Translations under genes and position numbers: made by a program | Notes under the pieces: model-generated | What the model was told of the DNA's origin: nothing | Seen by the model: the letters and a program-made list of their open reading frames with translations, nothing else | Databases searched by the model: none | Part shown: positions 17,909 through 26,438 of the stretch, in pieces | How positions within the stretch are numbered: position 1 is the first letter of the stretch | Layout: every line of letters begins with the position of its first letter | Origin: an uncultured Oscillospiraceae bacterium | GTDB lineage: Bacteria; Bacillota; Clostridia; Oscillospirales; Acutalibacteraceae | Direction: 5' to 3' | Length of the DNA: 64,000 nt | Assembly: GCA_900555015.1 (NCBI GenBank) | Contig: USJL01000009.1 | Span: 1 to 64,000, forward strand

Positions 17909-18736
17909 ATGAAAAGAAACTGGTTAATAACAGGTGTATCAAGCGGCTTTGGCTATGAAATGACAAAACAACTTTTAAAAAGCGGAGATACAGTTATCGG
18001 CACTGTGAGAAATACAAGTGAAGTGACTGATTTAATTGAAAAATATAAGGATACTTTTGATTGTGTAATTCTCGATGTTACTGATACAGATGCAGTAAAG
18101 CAGACTGTTAAAAATGCGTTTGAAAAGCATGGCAGAGTTGATGTTGTGGTAAGTAATGCAGGTTACGGTATGTTCGGTTGCGTTGAAGAATTGAATGACG
18201 ATGAAATCAATCATATTGTCGCAACAAATCTTATGGGCTCAATACATTTGCTTAAAGCGGCAGTTCCGTATATGAGAAAACAAGGCGGAGGCAGGCTTAT
18301 TCAAATGTCATCATACGGCGGTCAGGTTGCCTATGCCGCCAACTCAATGTATCATGCAACAAAGTTTGGCATTGAAGGTTTTTGCGAGGCTCTCGCACAA
18401 GAGGTTTCACAGTTTAATATCGGCGTTACAATAGTTGAGCCGGGCGGAGCAAGAACAGAATTTCGTTACGGCAGTGCAAAGGTTGCAAAACTTATGCCGG
18501 AATATGAAAGTTGCCACGGCTTTTTAAATATGCTTGACGCCTCAAAAGGATTGGCACCGGGTGACCCGGCGAAGATGGCACAGCGTATTATTGAAAGTGT
18601 TGATAAAAATCCCGCACCTATGCGAATGGTTCTCGGCTCTCAGGCATTAAGTGCAACAATAGAACGACTTAATGAGCGTGTGGCAGATTATGAAACGCAG
18701 AAAGAATTAGCGGCATCAACAGATATTAATGAATAA
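17909..18736 (+). CDS. Short-chain dehydrogenase/reductase
   Basis: 275 residues. Cofactor motif TGVSSGFG, then SNAGYGMFG, the catalytic Ser in MSSYGG and YHATKFG (YxxxK) are all present; the classical SDR set is intact. Substrate unknown, but the pairing with a CMD protein and a LysR regulator suggests catabolism of a small carbonyl or ring compound (inference). The frame is open from 17849 inside the previous gene, but the ATG at 17909 follows AAGGAGATTAAAATT and is the start. Confidence 0.92.
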   Translation: MKRNWLITGVSSGFGYEMTKQLLKSGDTVIGTVRNTSEVTDLIEKYKDTFDCVILDVTDTDAVKQTVKNAFEKHGRVDVVVSNAGYGMFGCVEELNDDEINHIVATNLMGSIHLLKAAVPYMRKQGGGRLIQMSSYGGQVAYAANSMYHATKFGIEGFCEALAQEVSQFNIGVTIVEPGGARTEFRYGSAKVAKLMPEYESCHGFLNMLDASKGLAPGDPAKMAQRIIESVDKNPAPMRMVLGSQALSATIERLNERVADYETQKELAASTDINE

Positions 18737-18744
18737 AAATAAAA

Positions 18745-18782
18745 GGCACAGTCTGCAATAAAATACAGGCTGTGCCTATTTT
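18745..18782 (+). terminator. Terminator shared by the SDR and OadG genes
   Basis: Stem GGCACAGTCTG / CAGGCTGTGCC (one G-T pair) followed by TATTTT. The convergent OadG-like gene ends just to the right. Confidence 0.75.
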
Positions 18783-18794
18783 GATTACAGATTT

Positions 18795-18992
18795 TTATTT
18801 GTCGTTTTCGCTTTTATCTTTGCCTTTTTTTGATGTGCTTTTGTTTAAAAAGTATGTAACCAAAACAATAACGCCGATAACTATAAAAATCCCTATCATT
18901 CCGTAAAACATAATAGGAAGCGATGTTTTCCAATTGTCTAAATAAAGTGCGGCAGTAATAATCATTGCTTTTAAATTAATTAAATTAAGCAT
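18795..18992 (-). CDS. Sodium-pump decarboxylase gamma subunit-like protein (OadG)
   Basis: 65 residues: one membrane helix (MIGIFIVIGVIVLVTYFLN) followed by a short Lys/Ser-rich tail, the OadG/MmdD pattern. Such subunits anchor the decarboxylase complex. It lies 12 bp downstream of the beta-subunit gene on the same strand, which supports the call for so short a protein. No alpha subunit or biotin carrier gene is in the window. Confidence 0.7.
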   Translation of the reverse strand: MLNLINLKAMIITAALYLDNWKTSLPIMFYGMIGIFIVIGVIVLVTYFLNKSTSKKGKDKSENDK

Positions 18993-19004
18993 TTTGTCCT
19001 CCTT

Positions 19005-20162
19005 TTATGAAACAAGTGTAAGAATTAATCCCCCTGCAATAACAGAGGCTATTTGACCTGAAACATTTACGCTTATGGATTGCATAAGCAAAAAGTTTTG
19101 GTTATCTTCTTTAAGTCCCATTTGGTTAACAACTCTTCCGCTCATAGGAAAAGCCGAAATGCCTGCGGCACCAATCATTGGGTTAATTTTCTTGTCTTTC
19201 GGTAAAAACAGGTTAAGCAATTTTGCAAACATTACACCGCCAACAGTGTCAAAAACAAATGCAACCAATCCCAATGCCAAAATTAATAATGTATCTGCCT
19301 GAACAAATTCTTCATAGTGCATTTTAGATGCAACTGTTATGCCAAGCAAAATGGTAATTAAATTTGCAAGTGCGTTTTGCGCCGTGTCTGAAAGTTGGTT
19401 TAAAACACCGCATTCTCTTATAAGGTTGCCAAACATTAAAAATCCTACAAGTGCAACTGATTTAGGCGCTACAAGACCTGCAATAACCGTTACTATAATA
19501 GGAAAAAGTATTTTTGTTGTTTTTGAAACATCACCGGGGTGGTATTTCATTCTTATGCGTCTTTCCTTTTTAGTTGTAATTGCTTTAATTACAGGCGGCT
19601 GAACTATAGGCACAAGCGCCATATACGAGTATGCCGCAACCATTATAGGGCCTAAGTATTTTGAGTTTAATGTGTTCGCCACAAATATAGATGTGGGACC
19701 GTCTGCCGCACCTATAATTGCTATTGAAGCCGCATCGTTTACATCAAAGAAAAAACTTGCCACAAAGAATGTAAAGAAAATTCCGAATTGTGCGGCTGCT
19801 CCGAATAACATCAACCACGGATTTTTTAAAAGCGGGCCAAAATCAATCATTGCACCTATTCCGATAAACAACAGTAATGGGAAAAGTTCGTTTGCAATTC
19901 CTGCTCCGAAAAGAACGGTCAGCGGTCCTTCTTCTGTTGAACCGGCTTGCGTTATTGCACCGGATAACGGCAGGTTAACAAGAATTGTTCCAAATCCCAT
20001 TGGCAAAAGCAGAGTGGGTTCCATTTCTTTTTTTATTGCCAAATAAATCAGCAATCCGCCAACAGCCCACATTACAACCATTTGCCATTTGATTTCACCG
20101 AAGTTGGAAAACAGTGCGGCAAAATCTTTGAAAACGCTTGTTTTTAACAGTATTGTTTCCAT
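19005..20162 (-). CDS. Sodium-translocating decarboxylase beta subunit (OadB family)
   Basis: 385 residues with about nine to ten membrane segments. Family motifs include PLLLFIGIGAMIDFGPLL, the conserved AAQFGIFFTF and GAADGPTSIFVAN segments, and AAGISAFPMSGRV near the C-terminus. The beta subunit couples decarboxylation to Na+ export. ATG 20162 follows AAGGAGT; the frame is open 18 codons further up, inside the leader terminator. It is transcribed with the gamma subunit and controlled by a riboswitch-like leader. Confidence 0.92.
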   Translation of the reverse strand: METILLKTSVFKDFAALFSNFGEIKWQMVVMWAVGGLLIYLAIKKEMEPTLLLPMGFGTILVNLPLSGAITQAGSTEEGPLTVLFGAGIANELFPLLLFIGIGAMIDFGPLLKNPWLMLFGAAAQFGIFFTFFVASFFFDVNDAASIAIIGAADGPTSIFVANTLNSKYLGPIMVAAYSYMALVPIVQPPVIKAITTKKERRIRMKYHPGDVSKTTKILFPIIVTVIAGLVAPKSVALVGFLMFGNLIRECGVLNQLSDTAQNALANLITILLGITVASKMHYEEFVQADTLLILALGLVAFVFDTVGGVMFAKLLNLFLPKDKKINPMIGAAGISAFPMSGRVVNQMGLKEDNQNFLLMQSISVNVSGQIASVIAGGLILTLVS

Positions 20163-20191
20163 ATTTTTACTCCTTGCTTTATAAAATAAAA

Positions 20192-20227
20192 AACAAGACT
20201 TCTTGCCCAAAAGCAAAAAGTCTTGTT
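20192..20227 (-). terminator. Intrinsic terminator of the leader before the OadB gene
   Basis: Minus-strand stem AACAAGACTT / AAGTCTTGTT followed by TTTTATTTTA, between the aptamer and the start codon. It is the expected expression platform for the riboswitch. Confidence 0.8.
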
Positions 20228-20254
20228 ATATACCGAATTATATATAAAATATAA

Positions 20255-20340
20255 AACAATAACGGTGTAAACCGGGTTTCCCGTCATGACGATTTACACA
20301 GCATTTGTAAAACACAAATGCTAACTACTCCCTTTTTCTT
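20255..20340 (-). ncRNA. yybP-ykoY-type (Mn2+) riboswitch aptamer
   Basis: Minus strand. GGGAGTAG (forward 20325-20332) leads into a perfect hairpin AGCATTTGT/ACAAATGCT. Next comes GTGTAAA, then TCGTCATGAC, a GG-GAAA-CC mini-stem, CGG, and TTTACAC pairing with GTGTAAA. The same order of GGGAGUAG, hairpin, UCGUCA, small stem and CGG is how I know the yybP-ykoY manganese riboswitch (recalled from the Lactococcus lactis example). The fold and terminator are seen; ligand identity is inferred. Confidence 0.75.
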
Positions 20341-20341
20341 C

Positions 20342-20370
20342 ATTATAGTTTTTTGCAAATTTATTGTCAA
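20342..20370 (-). promoter_or_regulatory. Promoter of the riboswitch-OadB-OadG transcript
   Basis: Minus strand: consensus TTGACA (forward 20365-20370), 17-bp spacer, TATAAT (forward 20342-20347). Transcription would start about 20335, just before GGGAGTAG. Confidence 0.8.
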
Positions 20371-20464
20371 TAATAATTTAAAAAATTATCAACACTTTCT
20401 AACATAAATTGAAAATGGCAATATTTTGTGGTAAAATACTGTTAAAAGAACAGGAGGTTTTTTT

Positions 20465-21070
20465 ATGAGTGAATTTTTTGTAAAATTAAAAAAATATTCG
20501 GTAATAACCATTGTCGTTACGGCATTGCTTGGTATTTTGCTTATTGCTTATCCCGATAAAATGATTCAATATACTGCACTTATTGTAGGCGGCGGAATAA
20601 TTGCTTTAGGCGTTGCTGCCATCATTAATTATTTTGTAAATAATGAGTCTCGTTTTTCACTTGTAGCAGGTATTATTTCCGCTGTTGTGGGTGTAATTAT
20701 TTGTTGTGCCTACAGGCAAATTGTTTCAATAATGATTTTTGTGCTTGGCGTCATTCTTTTAATCGGCGGTGTTGTTGATTTGGTAAACTCAGTAAACATA
20801 GCCGTAAGGCGCTATCGTTCTTGGATTGTAACCGTTATTTTGTCTATAGTGTCAATCGTTTTGGGCGTATTGTCTATTGTTAATCCGTTCCACACCCAAA
20901 ATACAATCGTTCAGCTGATTGGCGCAGGTTTTGCCGTTTTTGCCGTTCTTGAACTTATAAGTTATATTCAGGTTAAGGTTATTGCAAAAAAAGTTCGTAA
21001 CGAAATTAAAAACGAAAGTGAAGAAGACGGTGCAATAGAGGTTGATTATGAAGAAGTAGATGATAATTAA
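20465..21070 (+). CDS. DUF308/HdeD-like membrane protein
   Basis: 201 residues with six membrane helices in three repeated pairs (LGILLIAYPDKM, GVIICCAYRQIV and GVLSIVNPFHTQ follow the pattern G-x-hydrophobic-xx-P), typical of DUF308 (HdeD-like). The C-terminus is acidic (EEDGAIEVDYEEVDDN). Function is unknown for the Gram-positive members. Its start follows ACAGGAGG. Monocistronic with a strong terminator. Confidence 0.75.
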   Translation: MSEFFVKLKKYSVITIVVTALLGILLIAYPDKMIQYTALIVGGGIIALGVAAIINYFVNNESRFSLVAGIISAVVGVIICCAYRQIVSIMIFVLGVILLIGGVVDLVNSVNIAVRRYRSWIVTVILSIVSIVLGVLSIVNPFHTQNTIVQLIGAGFAVFAVLELISYIQVKVIAKKVRNEIKNESEEDGAIEVDYEEVDDN

Positions 21071-21076
21071 TTAAAT

Positions 21077-21120
21077 AACCGACAATGGTTTATGTTAAGC
21101 CGTTGTCGGTTTTCTTTTTT
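21077..21120 (+). terminator. Terminator after the DUF308 gene
   Basis: AACCGACAATGG / CCGTTGTCGGTT stem with one wobble, followed by TTCTTTTTTT. Confidence 0.85.
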
Positions 21121-21196
21121 TGCTTTACTTTATTATTGAAGTATAATTTTATTTTTGCTATAATGTAAAAAAATAATATTGCGGAGGACTTTCTTT

Positions 21197-22831
21197 ATGA
21201 CATATAAAGAAAAATATACTGAGTGGCTGTCTTTTGCCGATGAAAGCACTAAGGCAGAGCTTCTGTCTGTAAAAGATAACGAAAAAGAAATTGAAGACAG
21301 ATTTTATAAAGATTTGGCTTTTGGAACAGGCGGTTTGCGTGGCGTTATGGGTGCCGGCTCAAACAGAATGAATAAATACACTGTCGGCAAAGCAACTTTG
21401 GGCTTGGCAAATTACCTTAAAAGTAAATATACAGGTGAAATAAAAGTTGCTTTGGCTTACGACAGCAGAAACAATTCTGCATTTTTTGCAAAAACTGCGG
21501 CAAATATTTTTGCAAATTGCGGCTTTAAGGTGTTTCTTTATGAAACGCTTGTTCCTGTTCCTGTGCTTTCGTTTACAACAGCATATTTAAAATGTAATGC
21601 AGGTGTAATGATTACCGCTTCTCATAATCCTAAGGAATATAACGGTTATAAGGTTTATGATAACAGGGGATGTCAGTTTTGTACACAAGATGCAAAAAAT
21701 GCCATTGAATACATAAATAATGTTACCGATTTTAATTCTGTACCTTTCGGTGAAGAAAACAGCCAAAATATTACTATGTTGGGCGAAGAAACATTATCGG
21801 CTTATCTTAATGCTGTTAAAAAGCAAAGCTTGTTTGAAGATAAAACAGATTTAAAAATTGTTTATACACCGCTTCACGGTACAGGCAATATTCCGGTAAG
21901 GCGTATGTTAAGCAATATGGATGTAACTGTTGTTAAAGAACAGGAATTGCCGGATGGGAATTTCTCAACAGTCAGAAGTCCGAATCCGGAGGAAAAAGAC
22001 GCTTTGCTTATCGCTATTGAAACCGCAAAAAAAATTAATGCCGATTTGGTTCTCGGCACAGATCCGGATTGCGATAGGGTTGGCATAGCTGTGCGAAATG
22101 AAAACGGCGAGTATGTTCTTTTTACAGGTAACCAAACAGGTGCGCTTCTTGTTAAATTTGTGATTGATATGAAAAAAGATTCGCTTAATGATAAATCAAC
22201 TTTGGTTAAAACTATTGTAACTTCCGAGCTCGGTGCAAATATCGGCAGAAAATACGGTCTTCGTGTTGAAGAAACATTAACGGGATTTAAATATATCGGC
22301 GAAAAAATCAATAAGTATGAAGACAGCGGAGAACAGGAATTTGTTATAGGCTATGAAGAGTCTTACGGCTATCTTGTGGGTACTCATGCAAGAGATAAAG
22401 ACGCTGTTGTTTCTTCAATGCTTATTTGTCAAATGGCTGCTTGGTATAAATCACATGGCAAAACTTTAATTGACGGTTTAAATGATATTTATGCAGAATA
22501 CGGCTATTACCTTGATTCTCTTGATTCTTTTGTTCTTAAAGGAAAAGACGGGGCAGAAAAAATTCAAAATCTTATGTCTTACTTCAGAGAAAAAGGAACA
22601 TCTTTGTTTGACGGCGCAGAAAAAATTACAGACTATTCTTTAGGTGTAGGCGATTTGCCTAAAGAAAATGTTCTTAAATATGTTTGGAACGACGACTCTT
22701 GGATTGCAATAAGACCAAGCGGCACAGAACCTAAAATCAAAGTTTATTACAGCGTGCGTGATGAAGATAAGAGTGCGGCTGAAAGCAGACTTGCACAAAT
22801 TAAAAATGTAATTACTTCGATTATAAAATAA
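21197..22831 (+). CDS. Phosphoglucomutase/phosphomannomutase
   Basis: 544 residues, the alpha-D-phosphohexomutase superfamily at its Firmicutes length. TASHNPKEYNGYK carries the phosphoserine, TDPDCDRVGIA the metal loop, GYEESYGYLVG the sugar loop and RPSGTEPKIK the phosphate loop: all four domains are intact. It interconverts glucose or mannose 1- and 6-phosphates, which would feed rfbA and wall sugars. ATG 21197 with GCGGAGG is preferred over an upstream in-frame codon. It is followed at 12 bp by a NifU-like gene and then a mannosidase, probably one transcript. Confidence 0.93.
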   Translation: MTYKEKYTEWLSFADESTKAELLSVKDNEKEIEDRFYKDLAFGTGGLRGVMGAGSNRMNKYTVGKATLGLANYLKSKYTGEIKVALAYDSRNNSAFFAKTAANIFANCGFKVFLYETLVPVPVLSFTTAYLKCNAGVMITASHNPKEYNGYKVYDNRGCQFCTQDAKNAIEYINNVTDFNSVPFGEENSQNITMLGEETLSAYLNAVKKQSLFEDKTDLKIVYTPLHGTGNIPVRRMLSNMDVTVVKEQELPDGNFSTVRSPNPEEKDALLIAIETAKKINADLVLGTDPDCDRVGIAVRNENGEYVLFTGNQTGALLVKFVIDMKKDSLNDKSTLVKTIVTSELGANIGRKYGLRVEETLTGFKYIGEKINKYEDSGEQEFVIGYEESYGYLVGTHARDKDAVVSSMLICQMAAWYKSHGKTLIDGLNDIYAEYGYYLDSLDSFVLKGKDGAEKIQNLMSYFREKGTSLFDGAEKITDYSLGVGDLPKENVLKYVWNDDSWIAIRPSGTEPKIKVYYSVRDEDKSAAESRLAQIKNVITSIIK

Positions 22832-22843
22832 GTTGGTGTTAGT

Positions 22844-23077
22844 ATGGAAAAATATATAAATGAGGTTCTTCAGCCTAAAATTCAAGGCGATGGAGGGTGG
22901 ATAGAATTTGTATCTCTTAACGGCAATGTTTTAACCGTTATTTTCAGGGGCGAGTGTTCAAAATGCCTTATTCTTAACAGGTGTGTTGAGTGGATAGAAG
23001 GCGAAATTAAAAGAGATTTACATAAAACAGTTAAGGTTAATGCCATTCGCAAAAAGCCTTATTTTCAGGATGTTTAA
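22844..23077 (+). CDS. NifU C-terminal-domain-like protein
   Basis: 77 residues, a stand-alone NifU/NfuA-type domain (LQPKIQGDGGWIEFVSLNG, then ECSKCLILNRC). Family proteins carry Fe-S clusters through CxxC; the CxxC is present (CSKC) with a further Cys five residues on. No IscS or SufBCD genes are near. It sits between phosphohexomutase and alpha-mannosidase genes with short gaps, so co-transcription is likely although the functional link is not obvious. Confidence 0.75.
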   Translation: MEKYINEVLQPKIQGDGGWIEFVSLNGNVLTVIFRGECSKCLILNRCVEWIEGEIKRDLHKTVKVNAIRKKPYFQDV

Positions 23078-23091
23078 GGGGGTAATGCTAA

Positions 23092-26022
23092 ATGGCACAT
23101 ATTAAAGTTGTTAGGCGCTCAATGCGACCTGAGGAATGGACGGATTTGCGCTTTGGCTGGCTTAAAAGGTATATTTACGATTCAAAATGGGAAATTGAAA
23201 ATTTAATGATTAAAGATGCCCGCCAAGTCAGTGAAATGGAATTTGATTATTATTCCGATGATTACAGACCGCTTAAAAAAGGCGATATGTATTTTACTCC
23301 CGACGGAACGGCGTTTATTACCGCAGATGTTAATATTCCAAAAGATTTACAGGGTAAAGAACTTTGGTTTTCACTTAAAACAGCTGCAGAAATTTGTGTT
23401 AAAATTAACGGCAAATATATCGGCGGTGTAGACCCTAACAGAGAAAGAATGTTGCTTTCTCCCTATATTAATGATAAAGAAACCCTTCATTTTGAAATGA
23501 TGGGTTATAACCGTTCAAAGCCGGATGATGAGCGAAATCCGGAAAGCCTTTCTGTTCGTGGATGCCGTCAAATTTTTGAAGGTGCTTATATTTGCACGGT
23601 TAACCACGCTGTTCAGGATTTAGTTTGGGATTTTGAGCTTTTGCTCGATATTGCAAAAAGCGATTTATTTAATGAGGATTACAGAAACTTCCTTAATAAA
23701 GAGCTTAATAATGCGATGAACTTAATCGATTTTGACGGCGATGAGTTAACAGGCGTTGAAGAGGCTAAAAAGTATATTGATGAAGTTGTTTATGCTAATG
23801 ATAACTATAAGGGCAGCGGCGATGTTGCGCTTATCGCTCATTCTCATTTGGATATTGCATATTATTGGCGCAGAATACATGCTGTTCAAAAGAATTTAAG
23901 AACAGTGCTTATTCAGTTAAGACTTATGGATAAGTATCCCGATTTTAAATATACCCACACACAGCCTTATGTTTATGAAACACTTGAAAAGTATTACCCG
24001 GATGTGTTTAATGAATTAAAAGAAAAAGTGGCAAACGGTCAGTTTGAACCTGTGGGCGCAATGTATGTTGAGCCGGATTGTAATATTCCCACTGCCGAAA
24101 GTCTTGTTCGCCAGTGCTTATACGGTCAAAAAACTTATGAAAGAATGTTTGGCAAAACAGTAAATAACGCTTGGTTGCCGGATGTTTTCGGCAACAGCTG
24201 GATTTTGCCTCAAATTCTTAAAAAAAGCGGTGTTGATTATTTTGTGTCAAACAAAATGTCCACTTGGAACGACACAAACCGTTTCCCCCACAATAATTTT
24301 AAATGGCGTGGAATAGACGGCACAGAGGTTCTTGCATGTGTTCCGCCTACTCATTTTATTACTTGGAATATGCCAAGCCAAATTCAGGAAAACTGGGAAG
24401 CATATATTGATAAAGACAGCGGCGGTCAAACAATGAATATGTTCGGCTACGGCGACGGCGGTTCCGGCTGTACCGAAGAAATGATAGAACTTATGCACCG
24501 TTTTGATAAGCTTTCAGTTATGCCTAAATGCACACATATGGGCGGCGCCGAATTCCTTGAAAAGAATTTAAAAAACAATGATTCCCTTGAAACTTGGGAC
24601 GGCGAACTTTACCTTGAAATGCACCGTGGCACTTTTACAACAAAAAGCAATTTGAAAAAGTTAAACAGGCAGCTTGAATATAAGTTCAGAACAGCGGAAA
24701 TGTTAAGCGTTTTGCGTGGCGAAAATAACCGTGAACAAATAACTGATCTTTATAAAAAATTGTTAATCAATCAGTTTCATGATATTTTGCCGGGTTCACA
24801 TATCAATCCTGTTTATAAGGACGCTATGGCAGATTACAGTGAAATAAATTCCGCACTTGATGAAATCATAGGTACAGGCTCAAAATATTTTAATACTCTT
24901 AACTTTAAAAGAGATGCTTTAACCTTTGTTCCGAATAAAAACGGCACATCTACAAGATATTTTGAAAAAGGAAATTGGATTATTCCAAACATTGCTCCTT
25001 TGTCTTGTGCATCTCTTCGTAAAACCGATTATACAAAAGAGTGGATAGAAATCGGCGAAACCGTTGAAACACCCTATTATTCAATTAAATTTAATGAAGA
25101 CGGCTCTGTTGCTTCGTTGTTTGATAAAGAACTTTCGAGGCAGTGGGCAGACGGTGATTTTAATAAATTGAAAATTTATACCGATTGCCCCGGCAACTAT
25201 GACGCTTGGGATATTTTGCCTAATTATAAAGATAAGCAAATTGAACTTCAGGTTGAACAGCCGTTGACTTTACTTGAAAAAGACGGTGAATGTGCAACAT
25301 TTGTAACAACTCTTAAAACAGAAAAATCTACTTGGACAATGCTTATAAGATTGTTTAGAAGAAGCAGAGGTATAGAAGTTGAAAATGTTGTTGATTGGCA
25401 CGAAAAACACAAGCTTGCAAAGGTTGAATTTGCGTGCAATGTTCTTTCGCGAAAAGCCCTTTGTGACACATCTGCCGGATTTATTGAGCGTGATACCCAT
25501 AAAAACACAACCTGGCAGCAGGCACGCTTTGAAACTTGCCATCATAAATGGTGCGATTTGGCTGAAACAGACGGTGGTATTGCCGTAATTAACGATGGTA
25601 AGTATGGCGTTGGATTTGATAAAAATACAATCAGCCTTTCATTGCTCAGAGCTACTATTCGCCCTGATGTTGAATCCGATATGGGCAATCATGATTTTTG
25701 TTATATGATTATGCCTCACAGCGGAAACGCCGTTTCTGCCGGTATTAATAACATTGCTTTTCAATATAATGTGCCTCTTGTTAAGGCAGATGTGGAAAAT
25801 GTGTTTTCAGATACATTTGAACCTCTTTATCTTCAGGCTGTTAAGGAAAGTGAAGACGGCAAAATGATTGTTGTTCGCCTTTCCGAACAGGATGGCAAGC
25901 GTGGTTCGTTTGCTTTAAGCAAAAAAGCAAAAGTTCTTAATATGCTTGAAGAAGTTCAGGGTGAAACGGATGTTGTAAATTATTCTCCGTTTGAAATTAT
26001 TACTTTGGGATTTGATAAATAA
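23092..26022 (+). CDS. Alpha-mannosidase, glycoside hydrolase family 38
   Basis: 976 residues, no signal peptide, so cytosolic. The zinc site HSHLDIAYYW, the nucleophile Asp in WLPDVFGNSW, and HDILPGSHI are GH38 hallmarks; the N-terminal ~230 residues form the ancillary beta domain. It would trim alpha-linked mannose from imported oligosaccharides or glycans. The start follows AAGGGGGTAATGCTAA. The stop overlaps the next ATG (TAATG). The upstream phosphohexomutase could process the released mannose further after phosphorylation (inference). Confidence 0.93.
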   Translation: MAHIKVVRRSMRPEEWTDLRFGWLKRYIYDSKWEIENLMIKDARQVSEMEFDYYSDDYRPLKKGDMYFTPDGTAFITADVNIPKDLQGKELWFSLKTAAEICVKINGKYIGGVDPNRERMLLSPYINDKETLHFEMMGYNRSKPDDERNPESLSVRGCRQIFEGAYICTVNHAVQDLVWDFELLLDIAKSDLFNEDYRNFLNKELNNAMNLIDFDGDELTGVEEAKKYIDEVVYANDNYKGSGDVALIAHSHLDIAYYWRRIHAVQKNLRTVLIQLRLMDKYPDFKYTHTQPYVYETLEKYYPDVFNELKEKVANGQFEPVGAMYVEPDCNIPTAESLVRQCLYGQKTYERMFGKTVNNAWLPDVFGNSWILPQILKKSGVDYFVSNKMSTWNDTNRFPHNNFKWRGIDGTEVLACVPPTHFITWNMPSQIQENWEAYIDKDSGGQTMNMFGYGDGGSGCTEEMIELMHRFDKLSVMPKCTHMGGAEFLEKNLKNNDSLETWDGELYLEMHRGTFTTKSNLKKLNRQLEYKFRTAEMLSVLRGENNREQITDLYKKLLINQFHDILPGSHINPVYKDAMADYSEINSALDEIIGTGSKYFNTLNFKRDALTFVPNKNGTSTRYFEKGNWIIPNIAPLSCASLRKTDYTKEWIEIGETVETPYYSIKFNEDGSVASLFDKELSRQWADGDFNKLKIYTDCPGNYDAWDILPNYKDKQIELQVEQPLTLLEKDGECATFVTTLKTEKSTWTMLIRLFRRSRGIEVENVVDWHEKHKLAKVEFACNVLSRKALCDTSAGFIERDTHKNTTWQQARFETCHHKWCDLAETDGGIAVINDGKYGVGFDKNTISLSLLRATIRPDVESDMGNHDFCYMIMPHSGNAVSAGINNIAFQYNVPLVKADVENVFSDTFEPLYLQAVKESEDGKMIVVRLSEQDGKRGSFALSKKAKVLNMLEEVQGETDVVNYSPFEIITLGFDK

Positions 26023-26438
26023 TGAATACTGTTCAAATAGTTATAATAGTTGCCGCTGTTTTGGTTCTCGGAATTATAATTTTGCCTCTTTTTAACAAGT
26101 GGCAGTTTAAAAGACTTCCTGCCGAACAGCAGGTTTTGGCAATTATGAAGCAGGCAAATAAACTTGTTTATTGGAAAAATGTTTCAAACGGCAGAACAGG
26201 CAATTTGTTTTTTGTAAAAAACAAACGCAAAATTCTTGTTTTTCCTTGGCAACTTGATGAACAGGGCAGAATGGTTATTACAAAAAGCAACCCCTTTGAT
26301 AAATGGGATTACCCTGAAGAACAGGAACCGTTGAATGATGATGAAGTAAAACAGGCGGTGGAAGAATTACAAAAATATTCAAAAAGTTCTGTTGTAAAAA
26401 TCATCTTTAATAATCCATTTGAAAATGACAAAGCATAA
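26022..26438 (+). CDS. Small membrane-anchored protein of unknown function
   Basis: 138 residues. The first ~25 residues form one membrane helix (VQIVIIVAAVLVLGIIILPL), then a cytoplasmic or extracytoplasmic domain with several Trp and Lys-rich turns (KNKRKILVFPWQLDEQGRM). I do not recognise the family. It starts in the TAATG overlap with the mannosidase, so it is translationally coupled. Its last 60 bp overlap the convergent gene. Confidence 0.7.
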   Translation: MNTVQIVIIVAAVLVLGIIILPLFNKWQFKRLPAEQQVLAIMKQANKLVYWKNVSNGRTGNLFFVKNKRKILVFPWQLDEQGRMVITKSNPFDKWDYPEEQEPLNDDEVKQAVEELQKYSKSSVVKIIFNNPFENDKA

